DNA of 32,641 nucleotides from Acidimicrobiales bacterium (GCA_027452005.1 DAIDHF010000032.1:1-32641), one strand, 5' to 3'; shown: positions 13,442 to 22,368, numbered from the stretch's first letter. Numbers and translations are program-made. Notes: a model not told the origin generated them from the sequence alone.

Positions 13442-15898
13442 TCACAGTGTTTGTGCCTGTCTTATCTTTGAATTCTCGGTAATCTGCCCCAGTCTGGCCT
13501 CAAGTTCTGAGTCACTATAGTGTTGGTCGGTCCCAGCCAGGGTTCCCGCAAGTGGGTCGTGGGCTTCCAGGAGTACTTCGTCTTCGTCGTAAGGATATCC
13601 AAACGTTAGGGGGGTCTCTGAAATTATCAAGGCTTCGTGTTCCAGCTCAATGCTAGCAGGGGTCACCTCCATGTCGTCGAACCGACGATGGTGACCGACC
13701 TTGGTTATCAGCTCTACCTGAGCGTCACCAGGGTCAACAAGTGAGGGAATCTGTTCTAACCCAACGTCTCTTCCAAGCCCTAGGAGGTCGAGGACTCTTC
13801 CAAGTCCAACTCCAACTACCATGGCCCGGATCATCTTAGATATCGCCGGGCTTATCCCGTCTGGATACTGTGCCAGGGTAATTGCAACCGAGCCCGACGA
13901 GAGATACAAGAGGCCCGACTGCAACTGGTTCGCCTCATGGTCGAGTATCAGAAACACGGCCACGAGTAGGACCCCTGAGATTACGGCCACGATTGCCGCT
14001 CTGGCTGAACCGGTTAGTTGCGCCCATCTATCGCGCACGATCTTGGGCAGGGGGAGTCGTGGGGTAAGAGCGACCGGTTGAGGGGTTCCGAGTGCTTTGA
14101 GTACAACGTACACACACGCCGCAAACCCGATCGGGAGAAGAAGACCTCGTACGTGGCTCTGGGCAAAGTTTACCGCGACCCACATGGAGAATCCACCAAC
14201 AAGAGCACCGGTGGTCGTAGAAATACCTCCTATCACGACCAAGACCAGCAGGGCGAGACTTTGAAAGACGTCATAGCCGGTGTTCACGCCTTCGGTTGAC
14301 GAGACCGATCCGAGGACTCCACCTAGTAGGGCACCTCCGATCCCGGCGATGGCTGCAGCGGCCCCGAACACGGCCAGCTTAGTCTTGACCAGATCCATTC
14401 CAAGGGTCGCACAGGCGGCCTGACTATCGCGCATGGCCGCCAGGCGTCGACCAAGGGGTCCTCGTCTAATGGCCGTGACCAGGACGGCAAAGCCAGCAAA
14501 TACTACTGCCAAGAAGATCCCGTAAGACCGGTTCGAGTGAAAGGTTACCCAAGACCCGAGGTGAAACCTGGATATGTTTGCACTGCCCGAGTCCCCAAAC
14601 GACTCAGATGAGTTGAAAAAGAGGTCCTGGGCTAAGACCGCAAAGGCCATGGTTGATAGAGCGAGGTACAACCCCTGGAGGCGTATTGCCGGTAGGGCAA
14701 CCACAAGGCCGATGACGGCGGCCAAGATGGCCGCGGCCACAAAGGCGATTGGGCCGCCTGCTCCTCCCAGGTGGAAGTGGACCACAGCGTAGGCCCCAAT
14801 TCCAGCAAAAGACATCTGGCATAGAGAGATCTGTCCACCGTATCCAACTAAAAGGACCAAAGAGAGCATTATGACCGCGGTGGCCAGGGCATCATCGGTG
14901 AGAGAGACGTAACTGGAGTTGAACGCACCGAGCACGACGACTGCCAGGACGACTACAGTTACAGCACCAACCAGACTCGCCTTGAGACCGGGAACTCGAA
15001 TATTGGGTGCCCTTACCAGGTTGCCGATTCGGATTCGAGATGCCGGGATAAAGAGCAAGACCGCAAACAAGAAGAGCGTGGGTAGGGCACTGCGGATAGC
15101 ACTATAGGCACTGGTATCTGGCAGATACGAAGAAAACGAACCGGCTAGACCCAAGAGGAGGGCTCCCAGATAGGTCATGGGCAGGTTCCTCAGTCGCCCA
15201 ATCATGGCGGCCGCATAGGCGTCTACAACCAGTAGGGTCAGACTGGTAACCGACAGTTGCAAGGTGGGGGCCAGCAAGACCCCAGACAGCGCAGCCAAGG
15301 AAAATCCCAGGGCCCAGGCGAACATCGACACCCTAGTCAACTTGGCCCCGTTGAGACTGGTCAGCTCTTTGTTGTCTACCTGGGCCCTCATGGCCAGACC
15401 AATCCGGGTCTTGTACAACAGGTACCTGAGTGCCAGGGCCACGATCACGGCCAGGACCACGCTGGTGATGTCGTTCCAGTACACGTTTACCCCGGCTACT
15501 GAAACCCGGTGGCCGGTTCCAAAAAATATGGGTAGTTCTCGGTTGGAGGTGGGCCAGAGGACCTCGGCGAGACCCATGAGTCCGACCATGAGCCCAATGG
15601 TCACAACCAGAGACGTGGCCAGGGACATATCCTTTAGGGGACGAATGAGAAACCTCTCCACGAGGGCACCAAAGAGGGGGGCAGCTACCAAGATGACCCC
15701 GACAAGAGCAATGGGGGCGGGCAAGTGAAATCCGACCCGCAGTTGCCAGTAGAAGAAGGCGGCCACCATCCCGACGGCCCCGTGGGCGAAGTTGAACACC
15801 CCGGTCGTGGTGTAAGTAACGACAAGTCCACTAGCGGCCAGGGCGTACACGGACCCGGTTACGACCCCAGCGATCAGGAAGGTCAAGAATTCATTCAT
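13442..15898 (-). CDS. Fused LivH-LivM branched-chain amino-acid permease with acidic tail
   Basis: 818 residues from ATG 15898 (an in-frame TTG lies two codons upstream). Residues 1-290 are a LivH-type permease: NEFLTFLIAGVVTGSVYAL, FNFAHGAVGMVAAFFYW, and the conserved EAA-like loop region RIGLAMRAQVDN. Residues about 300-620 are a LivM-type permease: VGYGGQISLCQMSFAGIGAY, LPAIRLQGLYLALSTMAFA, GPLGRRLAAMRDSQAACATL, and IGGISTTTGALVGG. The final 196 residues hold one more hydrophobic helix (AAIVAVISGVLLVAVFLIL), an amphipathic stretch with LAQYPDGISPAISKM, and a long acidic soluble tail ending ENSKIRQAQTL. In most bacteria LivH and LivM are separate; in some, LivM is fused to LivG. Here the tail has no Walker motifs, so it is not an ATPase. 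It works with the binding protein encoded 52 bases upstream. Confidence 0.88.
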   Translation of the reverse strand: MNEFLTFLIAGVVTGSVYALAASGLVVTYTTTGVFNFAHGAVGMVAAFFYWQLRVGFHLPAPIALVGVILVAAPLFGALVERFLIRPLKDMSLATSLVVTIGLMVGLMGLAEVLWPTSNRELPIFFGTGHRVSVAGVNVYWNDITSVVLAVIVALALRYLLYKTRIGLAMRAQVDNKELTSLNGAKLTRVSMFAWALGFSLAALSGVLLAPTLQLSVTSLTLLVVDAYAAAMIGRLRNLPMTYLGALLLGLAGSFSSYLPDTSAYSAIRSALPTLFLFAVLLFIPASRIRIGNLVRAPNIRVPGLKASLVGAVTVVVLAVVVLGAFNSSYVSLTDDALATAVIMLSLVLLVGYGGQISLCQMSFAGIGAYAVVHFHLGGAGGPIAFVAAAILAAVIGLVVALPAIRLQGLYLALSTMAFAVLAQDLFFNSSESFGDSGSANISRFHLGSWVTFHSNRSYGIFLAVVFAGFAVLVTAIRRGPLGRRLAAMRDSQAACATLGMDLVKTKLAVFGAAAAIAGIGGALLGGVLGSVSSTEGVNTGYDVFQSLALLVLVVIGGISTTTGALVGGFSMWVAVNFAQSHVRGLLLPIGFAACVYVVLKALGTPQPVALTPRLPLPKIVRDRWAQLTGSARAAIVAVISGVLLVAVFLILDHEANQLQSGLLYLSSGSVAITLAQYPDGISPAISKMIRAMVVGVGLGRVLDLLGLGRDVGLEQIPSLVDPGDAQVELITKVGHHRRFDDMEVTPASIELEHEALIISETPLTFGYPYDEDEVLLEAHDPLAGTLAGTDQHYSDSELEARLGQITENSKIRQAQTL

Positions 15899-15950
15899 GG
15901 ACAAATACTCAAATGCGCGAGTCCCGGGTTCTTTTCACGAGTTAGATCTC

Positions 15951-17393
15951 TCATCCAGATATTGAAGCGGGCGGGATCTGTGGGTCGGTATACAGAGATC
16001 CGGTCGTGCAGTCAAAGGTGTTTGGAGTGGTTGGGTAGTAACGTACAAACTTGTCGTTCTTGACGGTTACAACCTCAAAGCACGCGGAGGCCTTGTGACC
16101 ACCTGGGTCAGTGGGAGCTAACATCCCGTTGGCAGAGAAATTGTGGATGGACGAGAGAGCGTTTATGACCTGAGCCCGGGTTGGGTTGGCCCCGGCTTGT
16201 TGCATGGCCTGGGCGAAGAGCATCCCGGCCGCCCAGGAGTAGATCGAGAATATGTCCGGTGGGGCGTGCCCGGGTACGGCCTTGTTGAGCCAGGTCAGGA
16301 AGGTTTTCATGGCCGGGTTCGAGTTGGCCTCGCCAAACAGGGCCACGTTGAGGCTTATAAATATCCCGTTGGCCGCCGACCCGGCAGTGTTGAGGAACTC
16401 CTGGTTGTATACCGTGGCAGACGAGTCAATAACCTTGGGTCTCCAGTTGAGCTGTTGCATGGCCTGGAGGATCCGGGCCATTGACTGGTAGTCGGCCTGC
16501 CAGGCAAAGTACTGAACCCCCGCAGACTTCATGGACTCGACATAGGGAAGGAAGTTGGCCTCAATTGGAGGAGTGGCATCTTTGTAGACAAACTTGAACC
16601 CGACCGACTCGGCTGTATACATCAGGCGTTCACCGGTGAGCTGGGTCGTAGATACGTCAGGCCACATGATGGCCGCATGATCTATTACAGAGGGATAGTT
16701 CGCCTTGACCCACTTGAACCAGCCGTTGGGGTACTCATTTGGCATGCTCGGGTCGGCAGCGAATACGTTCGTGGCCGCCGCTGCCTGGGGAGTGGTCGGG
16801 TTGTCTGCCACATCTGGGATCTGGCACTGTTGGCCTTCAAGGGCCCCGGCGTTGTCGACAGTGGACATGACCCCGACTAGTGCAAAATCACTCGTGCAGG
16901 CCTGCTGCATCTCTTGAGAGAACTTGGTCGGGTTTAGGCCGGCATCGTAGGTGTCTAGGACGAGCTTTCTCCCGTCTATCCCGCCAATTGAGTTCTCGTA
17001 GGCCACCCAGGCTTTTACGCCGTCTTGTGCGGTCTGGAACAATCCCGGAACAGGACCGGAGATGTCCTGGATGGTTCCGATGTGAATCTCGGTAGGTGTA
17101 ATCCCGGGGGCAGATGAGGTTAGGGTTTCTCCCGCGGGTACCCCCGAGTTAGGCGACCTCCCAGCTGGCTGCAAGGTGTTGGAACCCCCCAGACCGTCGA
17201 TGATGGTCTGTTGAGAACCACCTCGCATTCCGCACGAGGTAATAATAAGGGCTAGGGTGAGCCCAACTGCACAAAAGGGAAGCGTTCGAGATTTCACCAG
17301 GGGAGCCGCAGTTGTTACACGTGGCCTAGCACGACTGCTAATGCCAGGCTTGACTTGAAGAAGACGACTTGAACCACGTTTTGACCCTCGCAA
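15951..17393 (-). CDS. ABC transporter substrate-binding lipoprotein (Leu/Ile/Val-type, periplasmic-binding fold I)
   Basis: 480 residues from TTG 17393; a GTG at 17297 gives 448 residues and a more compact signal peptide (VKSRTLPFCAVGLTLALIIT-SC). Either way the lipobox Cys anchors the mature protein outside the membrane. The body is a type I periplasmic-binding fold of the LivJ/LivK family: ITPTEIHIGTIQDISGPVPG, GVKAWVAYENSIGGIDGRK, then FALVGVMSTVDNAGALEGQQ, and a second lobe with QYFAWQADYQSMARILQAMQ. Two Cys near the C-terminus (SACFEV and TFDC) may pair. It captures an amino acid or related amide/carboxylate and delivers it to the LivHM permease encoded next. The actual substrate cannot be read from sequence. 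It is first in the transporter unit, with a candidate promoter just upstream. Confidence 0.88.
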   Translation of the reverse strand: MRGSKRGSSRLLQVKPGISSRARPRVTTAAPLVKSRTLPFCAVGLTLALIITSCGMRGGSQQTIIDGLGGSNTLQPAGRSPNSGVPAGETLTSSAPGITPTEIHIGTIQDISGPVPGLFQTAQDGVKAWVAYENSIGGIDGRKLVLDTYDAGLNPTKFSQEMQQACTSDFALVGVMSTVDNAGALEGQQCQIPDVADNPTTPQAAAATNVFAADPSMPNEYPNGWFKWVKANYPSVIDHAAIMWPDVSTTQLTGERLMYTAESVGFKFVYKDATPPIEANFLPYVESMKSAGVQYFAWQADYQSMARILQAMQQLNWRPKVIDSSATVYNQEFLNTAGSAANGIFISLNVALFGEANSNPAMKTFLTWLNKAVPGHAPPDIFSIYSWAAGMLFAQAMQQAGANPTRAQVINALSSIHNFSANGMLAPTDPGGHKASACFEVVTVKNDKFVRYYPTTPNTFDCTTGSLYTDPQIPPASISG

Positions 17394-17419
17394 CTTTATC
17401 TGGCTTGCCCAGAGCTTAA

Positions 17420-17447
17420 ATATTACTCTCCGTCACATTAGTCGCAA
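17420..17447 (-). promoter_or_regulatory. Candidate promoter of the Liv-type transporter genes
   Basis: On the minus strand TTGCGA (17447-17442), 16 bases, TAATAT (17425-17420). Transcription would start near 17413, about 20 bases before TTG 17393 or about 115 bases before GTG 17297. Confidence 0.4.
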
Positions 17448-17541
17448 TTTGGCCGGAAAACTATAGGAATTGAGAAAAATCGTCTATTGGTGGATCTTGA
17501 CTAGATTTGACCTGGAAGTGCATGTTATTCATTATTACGGC

Positions 17542-17570
17542 ATGACAAATAGTATTATTTGGGTATAGAT
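17542..17570 (+). promoter_or_regulatory. Candidate leaderless promoter of the HTH gene
   Basis: ATGACA (17542-17547), 16 bases, TATAGA(T) (17564-17570). The predicted start site falls at 17576-17578, on the GTG of the HTH gene, so the mRNA is probably leaderless. It is divergent from the transporter promoter, about 95 bases away. Confidence 0.4.
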
Positions 17571-17577
17571 TTGGGTA

Positions 17578-17847
17578 GTGGCAGATCCGATATCCTGGAT
17601 GAGTACCGGCGAGGCCGCCGACTACTTGGGTGTGACCTTGAGGACCGTGTACCGCTTTATCGACGAGGGTCAGCTTCCCGCCTACAAGTTCGGCCGAGTG
17701 ATAAGAGTAAAAGAGCAAGACGTGGTCGCCTTTGTAGAGGCTTCCCGTATCGCTCCGGGCACCCTTGAACACCTTCACCCCGATCCGGCCCCGAGTCGTG
17801 GTGTTAGCTCGGGACCGGCTAAATCCCCTGGCAACCCGGTTAGCTAG
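17578..17847 (+). CDS. Excisionase-type (MerR-like) helix-turn-helix DNA-binding protein
   Basis: 89 residues from GTG 17578; ATG 17599 is an alternative that keeps the whole domain. Residues 8-55 match the HTH_17/excisionase domain: STGEAADYLGVTLRTVYRFI, then DEGQLPAYKFGRVIRVKEQD and VVAFVEASRI. The tail is short, Pro/Ser-rich and probably disordered. In actinobacteria, proteins of this type are common single-domain regulators and not necessarily phage excisionases; no integrase is nearby. It is divergent from the transporter's binding-protein gene across a 184-base region, so it is a candidate regulator of that transporter or of itself. A likely -10 box places the transcript start on the GTG. 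Confidence 0.82.
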   Translation: MADPISWMSTGEAADYLGVTLRTVYRFIDEGQLPAYKFGRVIRVKEQDVVAFVEASRIAPGTLEHLHPDPAPSRGVSSGPAKSPGNPVS

Positions 17848-18004
17848 TGCTATAAGCCAGATTGATTCATTTTTACCCTCTAAGAGATCTTTTGTCGGCT
17901 AAGAGTTCTGGGTGACCCAATTTCATGTACACTACAGGTAGAAGATGAGCTTGTGTTCAACTGTTCCAACCCGCCGGTCCCGCTGAGGAGCAATCTGTCC
18001 TTTC

Positions 18005-18349
18005 GTGACTGACTGTTTGTTTTGCAAGATCCTTGCCGGGGATGTGCCCTGTAATGAGGTCGCCACCAACTCCGAGGCCTACGCCTTTAGGGATATCAAT
18101 CCCCAGGCCCCAACCCACGTGTTGATTATCCCGCGACGCCACGTATCTAATTGCGGGGAGATTCAATCAGGTCACGCCCAGATGCTGGAGTCGATGTTCT
18201 TACTCGCCCAACAGGTGGCCACTCAAGAGTCAGTTGCCAAGAGTGGGTTTCGCTTGGTATTCAACACCGGGGCTGACGCCCTAAATAGTGTTGATCATCT
18301 ACACATGCACCTTCTTGGAGGTCGACGCTTGGAGTGGCCCCCTGGATAG
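18005..18349 (+). CDS. HIT-family nucleotide hydrolase (HINT-like)
   Basis: 114 residues from GTG 18005, full length for the HINT branch. MTDCLFCKILAGDVPCNEV gives the C-x2-C metal-site start, FRDINPQAPTHVLIIPRRH is the conserved central strand pair, and the catalytic histidine triad is DHLHMHLLGGR (residues 97-107, His98/100/102), with FNTGADALNSV before it. HINT enzymes hydrolyse purine nucleoside phosphoramidates such as adenylated lysine; the cytoplasmic location is inferred from absence of a signal. The gene lies 77 bases upstream of phoH on the same strand, a common neighbourhood for this family. Confidence 0.93.
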   Translation: MTDCLFCKILAGDVPCNEVATNSEAYAFRDINPQAPTHVLIIPRRHVSNCGEIQSGHAQMLESMFLLAQQVATQESVAKSGFRLVFNTGADALNSVDHLHMHLLGGRRLEWPPG

Positions 18350-18426
18350 TCTTTCAATGCGGGTCGAGCCCCTAATAGGTACTCCCACGCCAGGATCTAG
18401 TTCAAGGCGGCCCTGGGAGAATAGTC

Positions 18427-19431
18427 GTGAGCATGGTCGGGAATTTTTTGGCTAGTACTCAACAGAAGATCTTGATCTCAGACAACGCGATGATGGCGGT
18501 CCTGTTGGGTCACCATGACGAGAACCTGAGATTTCTCAACGAGCAATTTCCTGACACGACTATCTTTGTTCGTGGGAACGAGATAACAATTGACGGGACC
18601 GAGTCCGAAAAGGTGGGGCACCTAATAGATGAGGTCGTTACCTTGATCAAGCAGGGACATCAAGTTGACCGGGCAAACCTGGTTAGGTCAATCGAGATGG
18701 TCAAGTCACACGAGAGCCCCTCTCAAGTTCTTGGAACTCAGGTCCTCCGTTCAGCTGCAGGCAAGACCGTTAGACCTAAGACTTCGGGGCAAAAGAGGTA
18801 CGTCGAGGCCATTGAAGAGAACGTGATTACTTTTGGAATAGGACCTGCCGGGACGGGCAAGTCGTATCTGGCCGTTGCCCAAGGACTAAGGTGTCTTCAA
18901 TCAAAGATAGTTAACCGCATAATCCTCACCAGGCCTGCAGTTGAGGCCGGTGAAAAGCTAGGGTTTCTCCCCGGGGACATGCTGAGCAAGGTGGACCCGT
19001 ATCTCCGCCCGCTCTATGACGCACTCTATGACATGCTTGATTCAGAGGCCACTCACCGTCTCATGGACCGGGGGACAATCGAGGTGGCCCCTCTGGCCTA
19101 TATGCGGGGTCGGACTCTCAATTCGAGTTTCATAATCTTAGACGAGGCCCAAAATACTACCCCGGAACAGATGAAGATGTTTCTTACCAGAATCGGGTTT
19201 GGTTCTAAAGCAGTAGTCACCGCCGACGACAGCCAGATCGACATCGTGCGGGGAAAGTCTGGGATAGAAGACCTAGAGTCTGTACTTTCTGGAATTGAGG
19301 GGTTGTCATTTGTTCACCTGTCCAGTTCTGACGTGGTTCGCCACCCAATCGTGGCGAGCATTATTGATGCCTATGAAAAACGATCAAGACCTGCCGGTCA
19401 TCAGTCAACTTCCACAGACCAGCCCGACTGA
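18427..19431 (+). CDS. phoH: PhoH-like ATPase
   Basis: 334 residues from GTG 18427, supported by GGAGAA 6 bases upstream (ATG 18433 is the alternative). The N-terminal 110 residues are the KH-like/PhoH N domain (LRFLNEQFPDTTIFVRGNEI). The ATPase core has Walker A GPAGTGKSY (139-147), ILTRPAVEAGEKLGFLPGDM, Walker B FIILDEAQN (235-243) and the sensor-type VVTADDSQIDI. This is the PhoL/PhoH type that commonly sits next to ybeY and is implicated in RNA metabolism. The C-terminus is a short disordered tail. It starts the phoH-ybeY-CorC-like-era run, with a 35-base gap to the next gene. Confidence 0.95.
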   Translation: MSMVGNFLASTQQKILISDNAMMAVLLGHHDENLRFLNEQFPDTTIFVRGNEITIDGTESEKVGHLIDEVVTLIKQGHQVDRANLVRSIEMVKSHESPSQVLGTQVLRSAAGKTVRPKTSGQKRYVEAIEENVITFGIGPAGTGKSYLAVAQGLRCLQSKIVNRIILTRPAVEAGEKLGFLPGDMLSKVDPYLRPLYDALYDMLDSEATHRLMDRGTIEVAPLAYMRGRTLNSSFIILDEAQNTTPEQMKMFLTRIGFGSKAVVTADDSQIDIVRGKSGIEDLESVLSGIEGLSFVHLSSSDVVRHPIVASIIDAYEKRSRPAGHQSTSTDQPD

Positions 19432-19466
19432 ACTATGACTTTGTTGGAGTATCCTTTGAGGCCAAC

Positions 19467-20012
19467 TTGGTCGTGGCGATCGTGATCGTGGCCGACCCCA
19501 AGATCTATGTGGACTGTATTGTTGAATGTCCTGAGTTGTCCTTTGAGACCGACCCCTACCAGGGTCTCCTCGGGGAGGTATTGCGCGAGCACGCGGTCGT
19601 GAGTCCATCGTCAACCGGGCTCATATTTGTTGATAAATCCAAGATGAGCGAGCTCAACTTTGAGTATCGCTCAAAGAGTGGTCCGACCGACGTGTTATCG
19701 TTCTTGATTGACGGACCGTTTTGCCTGCCAGATCAGAGTAACCCTCTAGCATTTGGACAACCCCAAGGACCTGCTTTGGTTGAGGGGGAGAACAGTCCTG
19801 GGGTAATGGTTGGAGATATTGTCATCTGTCCCGAGGTTGCACAAGACAACTGCGAGGAGCACGGTTCAAGTCTTGAAGATGAGGTGGCGTTACTAGTCGT
19901 GCACGGTGCCCTACACCTACTGGGCTATGACCATGAGGAAGAAGCCGAGGCTAAAGAGATGGAGGCCCTAGAGTCTAAGCACTTGGCCGCATATTGGAGG
20001 CCGAGGTGTTAG
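19467..20012 (+). CDS. ybeY: Endoribonuclease / rRNA maturation factor YbeY
   Basis: 181 residues from TTG 19467 (GAGG just upstream; GTG 19473 is an equally possible start). The zinc site H-x3-H-x5-H is intact in HGALHLLGYDH (146-156), preceded by SGPTDVLSFLIDGP and GDIVICPEVAQDNC, all classic YbeY motifs. YbeY acts in 16S rRNA 3' maturation and ribosome quality control in the cytoplasm. There is an insertion of about 25 residues (CLPDQSNPLAFGQPQGPALV...) between the two conserved motifs, longer than in E. coli; such inserts occur in actinobacteria. The end overlaps the start of the next gene, which suggests coupling. Confidence 0.93.
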   Translation: MVVAIVIVADPKIYVDCIVECPELSFETDPYQGLLGEVLREHAVVSPSSTGLIFVDKSKMSELNFEYRSKSGPTDVLSFLIDGPFCLPDQSNPLAFGQPQGPALVEGENSPGVMVGDIVICPEVAQDNCEEHGSSLEDEVALLVVHGALHLLGYDHEEEAEAKEMEALESKHLAAYWRPRC

Positions 20013-21460
20013 GTAGTCTTCACAGAACCCCAACAGGCTCGTTTCATACAGCGGACTACCTCTTGGTGGTTGTCATTGTCGTCCTGATTGCTTCGTCTGG
20101 TTTCTTGGCCCTGGCTGAGACAGGACTAACAAGGACGTCCAAGCATAAGGCCATGGCATTAAAAGAGGAAGGAAAGCGCGGGGCAGGGCGTCTACTCAAA
20201 CTAGTAGAGAGTCCTCAGAAATTTCTCAACTCGGTCTTACTACTCGTCTTGATCTGCCAGCTGGTCTCGGCCACTTTGGTCGGAGTAATTGCCGGGCACG
20301 TCTTTGGTCCGTGGGGGATTGCCATAGCTACCGTGTTTGAAATACTGGTCATCTTCGTTTTGGCGGAGGCGGTTCCTAAGAACTGGGCCGTCCGCAACCC
20401 GGATCGGGCCGCCTTGGTCTCTGCACCGGTCGTCTCACTGATTATTTCATTCCCGGTACTCAAGTGGATCTCGGCCCTCCTAATAAAGTTGTCTAACCTG
20501 TTGGTCCCGCTTGATGGGGCTCACGGGTTGTCCTATGTAACCGAGGAAGAACTCTTGGCGATGGCCGATGTCGCCATGGAAGAAGAGGTTATCGAGTCAG
20601 AGGAACGTGAGATGATTCACTCGATCTTTGAGTTTGGTGACTCGGTGGTCCGGGAGGTAATGACACCAAGGCCAGACATGTTGGCCGTCGAGGGTGAGGC
20701 GAGTGTGAGTGATGTGATCAAGGTGGCCATTGCGGCCGGATACAGCCGGATACCCGTATACAGTGGCGGGATAGACGAGATAGCCGGGATCGTGTACATC
20801 AAAGATCTCGTCTTGGCCGACTGGCAAGAAAAGTCAAGTCTTCCCGTAAGAGAGGTTGCTCGAAAGGCCAAGTTTGTCCCTGAGACCAAGAAGCTCACGT
20901 CACTAATGCGCGAGATGCAGGCCGAAAAGTTCCACATGGCCATAGTTGTCGACGAACACGGAGGGACCTCGGGACTGGTAACTATTGAGGACCTTATTGA
21001 AGAGGTATTTGGAGAGATCACCGACGAGTTTGACGTTGAAGAGAGCGAGTTCGAGGAGATCTCACCTGGGGTGTACCGGGTAAACGCGAGAATGTCTATA
21101 GACGAATTTGGGGACCAACTAGGCCTTAGACTCCCAGAAGGTGACTGGGACACGGTCGGTGGCCTGATGGTCGGCCTGCTCGATCATATTCCGGTCGAAG
21201 GCGAAGAGGTGACCCATGGAGCAATAACCATTACCTGTGAGCGGGTCAAGGGCAACCGGGTAAATAGGGTCCGGGTTACCTATAGTGAACCTGACCCAGA
21301 GAACCCGGAGTCTTCCTCTAAATTAGAGTCGACTAAGTCATCGAATGGGCATTCGGGCAAGGGCAACGATAAATCCTCAAGTGGACTCGATAACAACGAG
21401 ACAGCTGGTCCTCCTCGAGATCCCGGTTCACCAAGCCAAGATGAGGCCGTGACCTATTAG
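20006..21460 (+). CDS. CorC/HlyC-type CBS-domain membrane protein (CNNM/DUF21)
   Basis: 484 residues from GTG 20006, chosen because GGAGG lies 5 bases upstream (19996-20000); the start overlaps the ybeY stop. The N-terminal part is a DUF21/CNNM membrane domain with three to four helices: YLLVVVIVVLIASSGFLAL, ALAETGLTRTSKHKAM, FLNSVLLLVLICQLVSATL and LAEAVPKNWAVRNP. Two CBS domains follow (REVMTPRPDMLAVEGEASVS ... GYSRIPVYSGGIDEIAGIV and AIVVDEHGGTSGLVTIEDLI), then the CorC_HlyC transporter-associated domain (MSIDEFGDQLGLRLPEGDW). The family is linked to Mg/Co homeostasis. The last 60 residues are a low-complexity Ser/Asn/Asp tail. Part of the phoH-ybeY-era group. Confidence 0.93.
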   Translation: MLGSLHRTPTGSFHTADYLLVVVIVVLIASSGFLALAETGLTRTSKHKAMALKEEGKRGAGRLLKLVESPQKFLNSVLLLVLICQLVSATLVGVIAGHVFGPWGIAIATVFEILVIFVLAEAVPKNWAVRNPDRAALVSAPVVSLIISFPVLKWISALLIKLSNLLVPLDGAHGLSYVTEEELLAMADVAMEEEVIESEEREMIHSIFEFGDSVVREVMTPRPDMLAVEGEASVSDVIKVAIAAGYSRIPVYSGGIDEIAGIVYIKDLVLADWQEKSSLPVREVARKAKFVPETKKLTSLMREMQAEKFHMAIVVDEHGGTSGLVTIEDLIEEVFGEITDEFDVEESEFEEISPGVYRVNARMSIDEFGDQLGLRLPEGDWDTVGGLMVGLLDHIPVEGEEVTHGAITITCERVKGNRVNRVRVTYSEPDPENPESSSKLESTKSSNGHSGKGNDKSSSGLDNNETAGPPRDPGSPSQDEAVTY

Positions 21461-21478
21461 TTTGGCCTCCCCAGCGTC

Positions 21479-22345
21479 GTGAAGAGCGGATTTGTTGCTA
21501 TCGTCGGTCGTACCGGGGTTGGTAAATCAACCCTACTAAATGAGATCGTTCAGAAGAAGGTTTCCATAACGTCCAAACACTCCAACACGACCCGTTTTGC
21601 GGTCAAGGGAATCCTAAATAGAGCAGACGCACAGGTTATCTTTGTGGATACCCCTGGATTTCACAGACCTAAAACCCGTCTTGGTGAGCGTTTAAACTCC
21701 GTAGCTGGTGACTTTCTAGGGGGAGTCGACTGCGTTCTCTTTGTAATAGACGCAACCGCCCCGATCGGGAAAGGTGATAGTGCTTTGGCCAAGAGAGTTC
21801 CAGCTAACTCTATTTGTGTGGTCAACAAGATCGATCGAGCGAAACCTGGCGAGATTGTCTCTCAACTCCTAGCGGCTTCCAAGTTCAATTTTCCTGAATA
21901 CTTTCCAGTTTCGTCTAAGACCGGTCAGGGAGTTGACGAGTTGGTTGACGAGTTGGTCAGGCGTCTACCCGACGGACCCAGGTTGTATCCGGTCAAGATG
22001 GTCACCGACCTCGACATAGGTACCAGAGTTGGAGAGCTTGTGCGCGAGCAATTGCTTGAGATGGTCCGCGACGAACTTCCGCACTCGTTGGCCTGCCAGG
22101 TAACCGAATGGGATGGTTCTTATATCAGATGCGACATATTCGTTGAGCGCGAGTCCCAAAAGCCCATCGTCATGGGCGCTGGGGCCCAAAACTTGAAACT
22201 GGTAGGGACCAAGGTGAGAGAGGTCTTAGAAGATGAATTAGGGCAGAGTATCTTTCTGGACTTGAGAGTAAAAATAGCAAAGGACTGGCAGTCCAGCGAT
22301 AGGCTGATCGATTCAATAGGTTACGGGGTTGGTGATGAATACTAG
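21479..22345 (+). CDS. era: GTPase Era
   Basis: 288 residues from GTG 21479, 18 bases after the CorC-like stop. G1 is GRTGVGKST (10-18), G3 DTPG (57-60), G4 NKID (116-119) and the G5 region SSKTG. The C-terminal KH domain is complete, with IFVERESQKPIVMGAGAQNL followed by LVGTKVREVL. Era binds the 3' end of 16S rRNA and assists 30S assembly, which fits its place beside ybeY. The length is normal. No ribosome binding site stands out, so it may depend on coupling. It converges on the next gene with only 23 bases between stops and no visible hairpin terminator. Confidence 0.95.
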   Translation: MKSGFVAIVGRTGVGKSTLLNEIVQKKVSITSKHSNTTRFAVKGILNRADAQVIFVDTPGFHRPKTRLGERLNSVAGDFLGGVDCVLFVIDATAPIGKGDSALAKRVPANSICVVNKIDRAKPGEIVSQLLAASKFNFPEYFPVSSKTGQGVDELVDELVRRLPDGPRLYPVKMVTDLDIGTRVGELVREQLLEMVRDELPHSLACQVTEWDGSYIRCDIFVERESQKPIVMGAGAQNLKLVGTKVREVLEDELGQSIFLDLRVKIAKDWQSSDRLIDSIGYGVGDEY

Positions 22346-22368
22346 AGTTCCCATCGCCCGCACGAGCC

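Noticed and set aside
13442-14060. Fused LivG ATPase in the C-terminal tail of the permease
   Set aside because: The tail contains no Walker A, signature or Walker B motif.
17461-17778. Minus-strand frame opposite the HTH gene
   Set aside because: It is antisense to a clear HTH domain and has no recognisable motif.
17578-17847. Phage or integrative-element excisionase
   Set aside because: No integrase, attachment repeats or phage genes are nearby; single-domain HTH proteins of this type are common stand-alone regulators in actinobacteria.
22346-22368. Shared bidirectional terminator between era and the convergent surface-protein gene
   Set aside because: The 23-base gap has no inverted repeat or T-run.
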